Below are positions 7,010 through 14,490 of a stretch of DNA of 29,956 bases, in pieces; position 1 is the stretch's first letter; each line of letters opens with the position of its first letter. The DNA comes from Oscillospiraceae bacterium. Its GTDB lineage: Bacteria; Bacillota; Clostridia; Oscillospirales; Ruminococcaceae. Location: assembly GCA_003516865.1 (NCBI GenBank), contig DPBR01000098.1, positions 1,583-31,538 on the forward strand, in the 5' to 3' direction. Under the pieces are notes generated by a model that worked only from the letters and a program-made list of their open reading frames with translations, was not told where the DNA came from and searched no databases. Position numbers and translations under genes: made by a program.

Positions 7010-8749
7010 ATGGTTAATATAAAAATAAACGGCGCAGAATACGCTGTTCCCGAGGGTTCGACCATTCTCGAGGCGGCAAGAGCGGCGGGAATTAAAATAC
7101 CTACGCTGTGCTTCCTCAAGGAAATCAACGCAATCGGCGCCTGCCGAATCTGCGTAGTCGAGGTAAAGGGCGCAAGGTCGCTTGTAGCTGCATGCGTATA
7201 TCCCGTAAACGAGGGAATGGAGATTTTCACGAATACTCCCAAGGTGCTTGAGAGCAGAAAAACGACGCTTGAGCTTATCCTCTCCAACCACAACAAGTCC
7301 TGCCTCTCCTGCACAAGAGGCGGAAACTGCGAGCTTAACGAGCTTTGCGTTGAGTACGATATAGACATACATAAATTCGACGGCGAAAACCCCGTTCCCG
7401 ACATTGATTACAGCGCGGCTCATATGTACCGCGACAATTCCAAGTGCATACTTTGCCGCCGCTGCGTGGCAGCCTGTGCAAAAACTCAGGGAATCGGCGT
7501 AATCGGCGCAAACGAGCGCGGTTTCGCAACACAGATTGCCTCTGCGTTCGATATGGATTTGGCAGATACCGCCTGCGTATCCTGCGGACAGTGTATCGCG
7601 GTATGTCCCACGGGCGCGCTCTCCGAAAAGGACGACACGCAGAAGGTTCTCGACGCAATCGCAGACCCGACAAAGACGGTTGTTGTACAGGCGGCTCCCG
7701 CGGTACGCGCGTCGCTTGCTGAAGCGTTCGGCAATCCTATCGGAACAAACGCAGAGGGCAAGATGATTGCCGCGATGCGCAGACTCGGCTTCGACAAGGT
7801 ATTCGACACGAACTTCTCCGCCGACCTCACGATTATGGAAGAAGCGACCGAGTTCCTCGGCAGAGTTCAGAACGGCGGAGCGCTCCCGCTCATCACGTCC
7901 TGCTCGCCCGGCTGGGTTCGCTACTGCGAGAACTACTTCCCCGAGTTTATCCCGAATTTGTCCACCTGCAAATCGCCGCAGCAGATGTTCGGCGCAATTG
8001 TAAAGACATATTACGCTCAGAAGCTCGGAAAGAACCCCGAAGATATCGTATCCGTATCGGTAATGCCCTGCACGGCTAAGAAGTACGAAGTCGCTCGCGA
8101 CGGCGAAGCGGCAGCGGGAGTTCCCGACGTTGATATTTCCATCACGACAAGAGAGCTTGCTCACCTGATAAAGAAGGCGGGAATTATGTTCAACGACCTT
8201 CCCGAAGAGAAGTGCGATTCTCCTCTCGGCGGCTACACGGGCGCAGGAGTAATCTTCGGCGCAACGGGCGGCGTTATGGAAGCGGCTCTGAGAACCGCTG
8301 TCTGGAAGCTCACCGGCGAGGCTCAGGATACGCCTATCGAGTTCAGCGAGGTTCGCGGAACAGAGGGCATCAAGGAAGCTACATACACGGTTGCCGGCAA
8401 GGAAGTTAAGGTTGCGGTTGTAAGCGGACTTGCAAACGCGAAGAAGCTTCTCAGAAGCATCAAGGCGGGCGAAGCGAACTATGATTTCGTTGAAATTATG
8501 GCTTGTCCCGGCGGCTGCGTAAACGGCGGCGGACAGATTATCCAGCCCGCGTCGGTACGCAATTTCGTTGATATCCGTGCAAAGAGAGCGGAAGTTCTTT
8601 ACAATATCGACAAGAACGCGCCGCTGCGCCGTTCGCACGAAAATCCCGAAATCAAGGCGCTCTACGAGGAGTTCCTCGGCGAGCCGAACTCGCACAAGGC
8701 GCACGAAATTCTTCACACGAATTACAGCGCAAAGCAGCTCTACAAGTAA
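7010..8749 (+). CDS. hydA: [FeFe]-hydrogenase catalytic subunit A of the trimeric complex
   Basis: HydA evolves or oxidises H2 at the H-cluster. Its 579 aa are modular (M3 type). A plant-type [2Fe-2S] domain has C34, C45, C48 and C62. The His-Cys3 [4Fe-4S] site is H94, C98, C101, C107. A two-[4Fe-4S] ferredoxin domain has C146/149/152/156 and C189/192/195/199. The H-domain follows, with P1 TSCSPGW (C288), P2 MPCTAKKYE (C344) and P3 MACPGGC (C489, C493) followed by NGGGQ. P1 has Ser where the clostridial monomeric enzymes have a second Cys. The C-terminal tail resembles the small-subunit (iron hydrogenase SSU) helix. ACGAAAGGACT precedes the ATG at 7010. HydE, HydF and HydG, needed for H-cluster assembly, are not in the window. 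The operon ends at the terminator at 8933. Confidence 0.96.
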   Translation: MVNIKINGAEYAVPEGSTILEAARAAGIKIPTLCFLKEINAIGACRICVVEVKGARSLVAACVYPVNEGMEIFTNTPKVLESRKTTLELILSNHNKSCLSCTRGGNCELNELCVEYDIDIHKFDGENPVPDIDYSAAHMYRDNSKCILCRRCVAACAKTQGIGVIGANERGFATQIASAFDMDLADTACVSCGQCIAVCPTGALSEKDDTQKVLDAIADPTKTVVVQAAPAVRASLAEAFGNPIGTNAEGKMIAAMRRLGFDKVFDTNFSADLTIMEEATEFLGRVQNGGALPLITSCSPGWVRYCENYFPEFIPNLSTCKSPQQMFGAIVKTYYAQKLGKNPEDIVSVSVMPCTAKKYEVARDGEAAAGVPDVDISITTRELAHLIKKAGIMFNDLPEEKCDSPLGGYTGAGVIFGATGGVMEAALRTAVWKLTGEAQDTPIEFSEVRGTEGIKEATYTVAGKEVKVAVVSGLANAKKLLRSIKAGEANYDFVEIMACPGGCVNGGGQIIQPASVRNFVDIRAKRAEVLYNIDKNAPLRRSHENPEIKALYEEFLGEPNSHKAHEILHTNYSAKQLYK

Positions 8750-8754
8750 TATTC

Positions 8755-8920
8755 AAGGTAACCTCTTAAAACCTCCTTCACGGCAGATTTCTATGACATA
8801 TATCATCTGCTTCGTTGTCAAACCTTGAAATACATCAAGTATTACTGCGGTTTGACGCCTAGCAGCTGACATAAGTCATGAACGAAATCTGCTCGTGTCC
8901 CGGTTTTTAGAGGTGACCTT
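8755..8920. repeat. nested palindromic element after hydA (MITE-like or structured RNA)
   Basis: The ends are 19-base inverted repeats (8755-8773 and 8902-8920) matching at 17 of 19 positions. Inside is a second pair (CACGGCAGATTTC 8779-8791 with GAAATCTGCTCGTG 8884-8897), then GTCAAACC/GGTTTGAC (8817-8824, 8849-8856), then CTTGA/TCAAG (8824-8828, 8835-8839). The whole 166 bases can fold as one branched hairpin. No reading frame in it looks like a gene. It lies 5 bases after the hydA stop, in the convergent gap between two operons. A dispersed extragenic palindrome and a structured 3' RNA are both possible. Confidence 0.65.
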
Positions 8921-8932
8921 AAGCAATAAATT

Positions 8933-8968
8933 CAGCGCAGAGGGAAAATTCCTTCTGCGCTGTTTTTT
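8933..8968 (+). terminator. terminator of the hydrogenase operon
   Basis: CAGCGCAGAGGGA and TCCTTCTGCGCTG pair across a short A/T loop and are followed by TTTTTTAT. It sits between two convergent operons. On the minus strand the stem is followed only by GAATTTATT, so it may also stop the pyrimidine operon, but less strongly. Confidence 0.85.
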
Positions 8969-8984
8969 ATATCATTTTTTCGGG

Positions 8985-10139
8985 TTAATCCCACAAACTG
9001 CGGTAAATATTCTTCACATCGTCAACCGAAACAGGCTTTACGGTGTTGGCGGGGCTGCCGCTTGCAACGGCGTCCTGAGCCATTTTGTCGATAACCCCGA
9101 AGAATTTTTCGCGGTCAATTCCATACCCCTCAAGCGTCGGAATTTCGCAAACCGCGCAAAGCTCCCCAACGGCGCCGATAAACTTTTCGGAAGCGGTTTT
9201 GTCGTTATCCGAAAAATCAGCCGCGCCAACCGCTCTTCCAAGCTCCGCAAAGCGAGGATAATTACCGTCAAGCGCAAAACCAAGGCACTTTTCGAGAAGC
9301 ATAGCGTTTGAAATTCCGTGGGGAACGTGAAAATACGCGCCGATAGGTCGGCTCATTCCGTGAACGATAGTAACCGAAGCGTTGTTTATCGCAATTCCCG
9401 CTTCAAGAGCCGCCATACACATCTCGCTGCGCGCGGAAATATCGCCGCCGTTTTTGTAAGCTGCGGGAAGATTTTTGAAAATCCTCTTTACCGCGGATAA
9501 AGCAGCCGAATCCGTAAGCGGCTGAGCTTTTTTGCTCGTAAAGCTTTCAACCGCGTGAGTAAGCGCGTCAAGACCGGTCGCCGCGGTAATGCTTTTCGGC
9601 GCGGAAACGGTAAATTCCGGGTCGACAACCGCGAGGTCGGGAATAAGCGCCGCGCCGCTTATAAGCATCTTGACGTCCGTTGCCGTGTCCGTAATCACGG
9701 TAAATCTGGTCGCTTCCGAGCCTGTTCCCGCGGTCGTGGGGATTGCCGCCATAAACGGAAGCCTTCCCTCAATCTGCTTGCCAAGATAATCGGAAATTCT
9801 CCCGCCTTTTGCGGCGAGAACAGCCGCCGCTTTCATCGTATCAAGCGCGCTTCCCCCGCCGATTGCGGCAAAACAGTCGCAGCCGTTCTCGCGATAAGCC
9901 GAAAGCGCCGCGTTTACAACGATATCGTCAGGTTCTCCGTGGATATCCGAAAAAGCCGCGTGGGCTACTCCCGCCTTGTCGAGAGCCGATTCAAGAGCTG
10001 AAAAACACGCTGATTTCGCAGTAACCGTCCCCGTTATTATGAGCGCTTTTTTGCCCATAATCGAGAAATATTTCGCCGCTCCTTCGAGAGCGTTTTCACC
10101 TGTAACAACATACCTTGGCATTAAAAATTCTCTGCTCAT
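8985..10139 (-). CDS. iron-containing alcohol dehydrogenase, probable malonic semialdehyde reductase
   Basis: This is a group III (Fe-dependent) NAD(P)H dehydrogenase of 384 aa, a usual length for the family. The coenzyme motif GGGSALD is at 94-100. The metal ligands fit D191 and H195 (DALTHAVE), H260 and H274 (VHGMSRP ... HVPHG), with the same 14-residue spacing between the last two as in E. coli FucO as I remember it. The frame is open to 10223, but ATG 10139 (MSREFLMPRYVV) has CGGAGG five bases upstream, so I start there. It is the last gene of the pyrimidine operon, after the aminotransferase that would give malonic semialdehyde from beta-alanine; reduction to 3-hydroxypropionate is therefore the inferred role. 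The sequence alone does not fix the substrate. Confidence 0.88.
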   Translation of the reverse strand: MSREFLMPRYVVTGENALEGAAKYFSIMGKKALIITGTVTAKSACFSALESALDKAGVAHAAFSDIHGEPDDIVVNAALSAYRENGCDCFAAIGGGSALDTMKAAAVLAAKGGRISDYLGKQIEGRLPFMAAIPTTAGTGSEATRFTVITDTATDVKMLISGAALIPDLAVVDPEFTVSAPKSITAATGLDALTHAVESFTSKKAQPLTDSAALSAVKRIFKNLPAAYKNGGDISARSEMCMAALEAGIAINNASVTIVHGMSRPIGAYFHVPHGISNAMLLEKCLGFALDGNYPRFAELGRAVGAADFSDNDKTASEKFIGAVGELCAVCEIPTLEGYGIDREKFFGVIDKMAQDAVASGSPANTVKPVSVDDVKNIYRSLWD

Positions 10140-10225
10140 AAAAACCTCCGTAAACGTAAGGGCGAAGCGCGGCAACGCCGTCATCTCCGCCCTAATGATA
10201 TCACATTTTGCCGATAAAGTCAAGC

Positions 10226-11488
10226 TCAGTCCGCGTCCGCTTTCAGAACCGCGTTGAGCATAACGCTCGCGCCCTCCGTACAGTGTTCAACGCTTGAAAA
10301 CTCAGGCTCGCAGTGCGAAAGGCCGTCCTTGCTCTGAACAAAAATCATAGTTGTCGGAAGCATATATGCCGCAAACTGCGCGTCGTGACCCGCGCCGGAG
10401 TGGATATACTGATGCTTGACGCCAAGCTCCTCGCAGGCGCTTTTGACGTATCCGACAAGCTTTTTGTCCCAGTAAACGGTATCTCTGTTCCAAGCCCTGA
10501 CAACTTCGCAGGAACAGCCGCTCCACGTTTTATCCGCGCAGCTCTTGACGATATCGAGTACTTTGGCGAGAACTTCGGGATTTTCGTGACGCGAATCGAA
10601 CGAAAAATCGAAGTAATCGGGAACGCAGGTATGAACGCAGGGGTGACAAACGACTTCGCCCGTGGTGTAAACAAGGTCGGGATAGCCCAGCTTGTCGATT
10701 TCATCATGAAGATAGCAGAGAGCCTGCGAGGCGGCGTAAAACGCGTCGCGGCGCTTAGGCATCGGGAAAGTTCCCGCGTGGGTTGTCTGACCGAAAAATT
10801 TCAGCCTGTAATTGAACATTCCGAGAACGCAGTCAACAACTCCGATATCATTCCCGTTATCCTCAAGGATAGGACCCTGCTCAATGTGCGTTTCAAAGTA
10901 ATATTGATAACGTTCGGGAGAAAGTCTGAACTTCTTATCGCCCTTAAATCCCGACTTTTCAAGCGCTTCGCCGAATGTTTTCGTTCCGTCAAGAATAGAT
11001 TTGCTGTTCATCATATCCTCGAACTTAAACTTACATCTGATATCTTCGGGGAGATAGTCATAGCAGACAATTCCCGAACACATCATCGCGGGCGGATAAA
11101 GCGAGCCTTCCTCGTTCGTCCAAATCATTGCGGTAAGCGGGTGTTTATGCGGGATTTTCTTCTCGAAAACCGTTTCGAGAACCTCCATAGCGGCCATAAC
11201 GCCGAGAATACCGTCATAGTTTCCGCCGTTCTTAACCGAATCGCAGTGCGAAGCCATAACAATTCGCTTTGCGTTGGGGTCGGTTCCGGGGAGCGTCGCG
11301 TACATATTTGCAACGTCGTCGATTTCGATAACCGCGCCTATCGCTTCCATACGTCTGCGAAACTCGTTTCTCGCCATAATCGCTTCGGGCGACAGGGAGT
11401 ATCTCGTAATACCGCCGTGACCCGCGTCGCCGAATTTCGAGAAGGTCTTTATTTTATCTTCCATTCTTTCCTTGCTGCAAGTAAACAT
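10226..11488 (-). CDS. pydC: M20-family N-carbamoyl amino acid hydrolase, probable beta-ureidopropionase
   Basis: The 420-aa protein belongs to the Zn-dependent M20 group that includes N-carbamoyl-L-amino acid hydrolase, allantoate amidohydrolase and the yeast-type beta-alanine synthase. Metal-site motifs are visible: ASHCDSV (H81, D83), GGNYDGILGV (D92), the catalytic and ligand pair in TNEEGS (E126, E127), FETHIEQGPILE, and HSGAGHDAQ near the C-terminus. In this operon, directly with dihydropyrimidinase and dihydropyrimidine dehydrogenase, the expected reaction is N-carbamoyl-beta-alanine to beta-alanine, CO2 and ammonia. The start at 11488 has AGAAAGGA at 7 bases. Allantoate or other carbamoyl substrates are possible from sequence alone; the neighbours argue for ureidopropionate. 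Confidence 0.88.
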   Translation of the reverse strand: MFTCSKERMEDKIKTFSKFGDAGHGGITRYSLSPEAIMARNEFRRRMEAIGAVIEIDDVANMYATLPGTDPNAKRIVMASHCDSVKNGGNYDGILGVMAAMEVLETVFEKKIPHKHPLTAMIWTNEEGSLYPPAMMCSGIVCYDYLPEDIRCKFKFEDMMNSKSILDGTKTFGEALEKSGFKGDKKFRLSPERYQYYFETHIEQGPILEDNGNDIGVVDCVLGMFNYRLKFFGQTTHAGTFPMPKRRDAFYAASQALCYLHDEIDKLGYPDLVYTTGEVVCHPCVHTCVPDYFDFSFDSRHENPEVLAKVLDIVKSCADKTWSGCSCEVVRAWNRDTVYWDKKLVGYVKSACEELGVKHQYIHSGAGHDAQFAAYMLPTTMIFVQSKDGLSHCEPEFSSVEHCTEGASVMLNAVLKADAD

Positions 11489-11510
11489 AACGTAATCCTT
11501 TCTCAGTATT

Positions 11511-11915
11511 TCAGTGTTTCTTTATCATCTGTTCGGGAACGCGCCGACAGTTTTCAAGAAGCTGCCGAACCTCCTCTCCCGTGACGAAAAAAGGCCGTTC
11601 GTCCGTTTCGATTTCACCCTCGAAAAGAAGCTGGAATTTATCGTCCCAATCGGTTATGGTAATTCTCTTTGCGTCAAAACCCGAAAGCTTTTCCGATATT
11701 TCCTTTTTCCCGCGAACGAAGCCGTAAACAATGCCGTCCCATTCGACATAGAAGCTCAGTGTGTCCGCAAAGCGCCTCTTCATGTGAATTTCCACGGGGA
11801 TTTCGGACACGCCGCCCTCGATATGCCTATGCTTTGCGAGGATTGTCCTAAACTTCTCTGCGGGGATAAAATCGGCGAGCCTTACGCTCGGAGCGTTTTT
11901 GTATGAATCAGCCAT
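11511..11915 (-). CDS. conserved-looking hypothetical protein inside the pyrimidine operon
   Basis: I do not recognise this 134-aa protein. It is soluble, without signal peptide, membrane segment, Cys pair or known motif. It looks like alternating beta strands (VEIHMKRRFADTLSFYVEWDGIVYGFV, written here only as a position: about residues 42-69) with a short helical C-terminus (GEEVRQLLENCRR). ATG 11915 has AGGGTGA about 6 bases upstream; a GTG at 11924 in frame is also possible. It sits between the aminotransferase (21-base gap upstream) and the amidohydrolase (22-base gap downstream), all on one strand, so it is co-transcribed. The tight packing suggests a role in the pathway, but no function can be given from sequence. 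Confidence 0.8.
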   Translation of the reverse strand: MADSYKNAPSVRLADFIPAEKFRTILAKHRHIEGGVSEIPVEIHMKRRFADTLSFYVEWDGIVYGFVRGKKEISEKLSGFDAKRITITDWDDKFQLLFEGEIETDERPFFVTGEEVRQLLENCRRVPEQMIKKH

Positions 11916-11936
11916 TGCATTCACCCTGTCTTTCTG

Positions 11937-13262
11937 TCAGATTTCCCCGTCAACCGTTCCAAGAACCTCGTCAACCTTCGCCATTTCTTCTCTGAGCTGC
12001 GCTTCGGTGATGATAAGCGGCGGCGAAACGAAAATCATATTTTCGTGCGAATAAGTCATAAATCCCTTTGCTTTAAGCGCGCCGATAATCTTCGGCATTC
12101 TTCCCTCTGGGTCTTTTCCGTAAGGAACAAGCGGTTCTTTGGTGTTTTTATCGCGGACAAGCTCAATTGAGCTGAACAAGCCGATATATCTCACATCCCC
12201 CACGCAGGAATGTTTTGATTTAAGCTCCTCAAGGAGTTCGCCGAGAACCTTTCCTACCTTGTTGACGTTTTCAAGGATATTCGCTTTCTTGTAGTAATTC
12301 ACGCAGGCAACTCCCGCCGCGCAGGCAAGAGGGTGAGCGCTGTATGTAAGACCGCAGGAAAGCAGATGGTCGTCGAAATATGCCGCGATTTCCTTGCTTA
12401 CGACAACTCCGCCGAGCTGAACGTATCCGCAGGTAACGCCCTTTGCGAAGCTTACGATATCGGGCTTTACCCCAAAATTCTCGAAAGCGAACATTTTTCC
12501 CGTTCTTCCCCAGCCCGCCATAACCTCGTCGCAAATCATCATAATTCCGAACTCGTCGCAGATTTTGCGGACGCCCTTGAGATAGCCCTCGGGAGGAATT
12601 ATAACGCCGTTTGAACCTGTGATTGTTTCCATAACGATTGCAGCGACGCTTTCGGGACCCTCGTAAAGAACCTGCTCGCGAAGCTTTGCGACATAATATT
12701 CAGCCGCTTCCTTTTCGCTTGAAAACTTAATTACAGGCTCGCGATAAACATAGGGGTCGAAGAAGTGAACAAATCCGGGTATTCCGGGTTCAAGCGGATA
12801 ACGCCTCGGTTCGCCGGTAAGGTTTCCCGCTCCGAAAGTCGAGCCGTGATAGCTTCTGTATCTCGAAAAAATCTTGTTTCTCCCCGTAAACATTCTTGCG
12901 ATTTTAACGGCGTTTTCGTTTGCGTCCGCGCCGCCGTTCGTGAAAAAGACCTTTCCCATATTATCCGGCATAAGCTCGACAACCATTTTCGCAAGCTTTG
13001 CGCGCGGTTCGCTTCCGTAGCTCGGAGAAAGATAGCAGTATTTTTCAGCCTGCTCCTTGATTGCGTCGATAATAGGGCGGCAGTTATGCCCCACATTGAG
13101 ATTGACAAGCTGGCTTGACATATCGGAATAGCGGTTTCCGTCGAAATCCCACATATAAATTCCGTCGGCTTTTTCAATCGGAATGGGATTAATGCCTCTC
13201 TGCTTCGACCACGACTGGAGGTTGTAAGCAACCTGCATTTCCTTGATTTCCTTACCGTTCAT
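11937..13262 (-). CDS. class III aminotransferase, probable beta-alanine aminotransferase
   Basis: This is a PLP-dependent omega-amino acid aminotransferase of 441 aa. Motifs fit the family: FFTNGGADANENAVK (phosphate-binding region, about 106-120), YRSYHGST (ring stacking, about 135-142), CDEVMAGWGRTG with D245 holding the pyridine nitrogen, and SFAKGVTCGY with K274 as the Schiff-base Lys. The substrate by context is beta-alanine made by the upstream steps, giving malonic semialdehyde with pyruvate or 2-oxoglutarate as acceptor. Taurine and 4-aminobutyrate are the usual alternatives in this family. ATG 13262 has a GAAAGGAAG-type ribosome site. It follows the PucR-type regulator gene by 28 bases. 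Confidence 0.9.
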   Translation of the reverse strand: MNGKEIKEMQVAYNLQSWSKQRGINPIPIEKADGIYMWDFDGNRYSDMSSQLVNLNVGHNCRPIIDAIKEQAEKYCYLSPSYGSEPRAKLAKMVVELMPDNMGKVFFTNGGADANENAVKIARMFTGRNKIFSRYRSYHGSTFGAGNLTGEPRRYPLEPGIPGFVHFFDPYVYREPVIKFSSEKEAAEYYVAKLREQVLYEGPESVAAIVMETITGSNGVIIPPEGYLKGVRKICDEFGIMMICDEVMAGWGRTGKMFAFENFGVKPDIVSFAKGVTCGYVQLGGVVVSKEIAAYFDDHLLSCGLTYSAHPLACAAGVACVNYYKKANILENVNKVGKVLGELLEELKSKHSCVGDVRYIGLFSSIELVRDKNTKEPLVPYGKDPEGRMPKIIGALKAKGFMTYSHENMIFVSPPLIITEAQLREEMAKVDEVLGTVDGEI

Positions 13263-13290
13263 AATAAAAACTTCCTTTCAATAAAGTATT

Positions 13291-14466
13291 TCAGCTAAAT
13301 TCAGCCTGTTTGCGCGGCGCGGAACCGAGAACCTCCCGCGCCCTGAACGCGAGGAGGATATTCATTTTGTCCTCGTCGTTCATTTCAACCTTGAGTATTT
13401 CTCGGATTTCCTTCATTTTATAGTTAACAGTGTTCCGATGAACGCCAAGCCTGTCTGCGGTCATCTGAACGCTTCCGCTGCACTCAAGATACACTCTGAG
13501 CGTTTCCTCGTAATTCGTGTTATTCATACTATCGTATTTCAAGAGGTCGCCGATTGTGCCGATGACATAGCTTCTGAGAATGCCCCTGTTCTCAACGCCG
13601 AAAAGCAGCTTATAAACGCCGATATTTCTGTACGGCATAGTCGTAAGCCCCTTGATTTTCGCAGCCTCAAGCGCCGAAACGGCTTCCTTATAGCATATCG
13701 GCACGCCCGAAAAGCCTTCTCCCTGCTCCGAAATCCCGACGTTAAGCTTCAGCTCGCGCTCAAGCTCGGAAAGCGCCTTAACCAGCCTGTTCATCTCGTT
13801 GTCGTCTGCATTCTGCCTGACGGAGATAAGCTTATCGTCCTGAAAAAACAGCGCCATAGGACTTCGCGAGCGTTTAAGCAGCCGCCAAAGACCATAGCGG
13901 TTATTTCGCAAAAGCTGCGCTGCCGCCGCCTTGTCGCTGCCGAGAGAAATCGCCAGAACCGTATAACGCGAGCTTTCGGGAAAACCCATTTTTTCAAGCG
14001 CCGCGGCGTAATTCTCGCGCTTTTCGGGCGAAAAAATCAAGTTTCTGAAAGCCTCCGCAAGCGAGGTTTCCGCCTCCTCGTTATCGATAATCCTGCGGCA
14101 GAAATTGTATGTGATGTCGATAATATGAACCTGCCAAGGAAGCGTAAAAAGCGGAAAATCGTTTTCTTCGCAGTAGTCGATAACCCTCGGCGGAACCGCG
14201 TCTATGTGCGGACCGAGATTTACGACAAGCCCCACGGCATTGTGCTGTCTGAGCGATTTCACGAACGGTTCAAGCCAGCCGCTTCCGGAATGTCCGATAC
14301 CCGTGGTAAAAACAAGCTCGTTTCCGTGAAGAAAATCGGGAACTTCGCTGTCCTCAACCATATGAACCCAGCGAACGGTGTTATCCATTCCGCCGCGTCC
14401 CGCGATAAGCTTCATATTATAGTTTTTTTCTGCGTTTTTACAAAGCTGAGAAAGCGTGATAGCCAT
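13291..14466 (-). CDS. PucR-family transcriptional regulator of the pyrimidine operon
   Basis: The 391-aa protein has the three-part PucR layout: an N-terminal PucR ligand-sensing domain (about 1-125, with RWVHMVEDSEVPDFLHGNE near 32), a middle GGDEF-like region (about 150-290), and a C-terminal PucR helix-turn-helix (about 320-375, MTADRLGVHRNTVNYKMKEI). Members control purine, pyrimidine and amino acid catabolism and often activate in response to a pathway compound. AAAGGAGGCGGACT precedes ATG 14466. It lies in the middle of the operon, 24 bases after the dehydrogenase gene, so it would control its own synthesis along with the enzymes. The effector is unknown; a pyrimidine or a downstream product is my inference. 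Confidence 0.9.
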   Translation of the reverse strand: MAITLSQLCKNAEKNYNMKLIAGRGGMDNTVRWVHMVEDSEVPDFLHGNELVFTTGIGHSGSGWLEPFVKSLRQHNAVGLVVNLGPHIDAVPPRVIDYCEENDFPLFTLPWQVHIIDITYNFCRRIIDNEEAETSLAEAFRNLIFSPEKRENYAAALEKMGFPESSRYTVLAISLGSDKAAAAQLLRNNRYGLWRLLKRSRSPMALFFQDDKLISVRQNADDNEMNRLVKALSELERELKLNVGISEQGEGFSGVPICYKEAVSALEAAKIKGLTTMPYRNIGVYKLLFGVENRGILRSYVIGTIGDLLKYDSMNNTNYEETLRVYLECSGSVQMTADRLGVHRNTVNYKMKEIREILKVEMNDEDKMNILLAFRAREVLGSAPRKQAEFS

Positions 14467-14490
14467 AGTCCGCCTCCTTTCAGAGATTGC

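Noticed and set aside
7001..8716. 571-codon open frame on the minus strand opposite hydA
   Set aside because: Low frequency of stops from GC-rich codon use opposite a real gene; all hydrogenase cluster motifs are on the plus strand.
10313..11584. 423-codon plus-strand frame opposite the M20 hydrolase
   Set aside because: No ribosome site or family resemblance, and it runs antisense to a gene with intact metal motifs.
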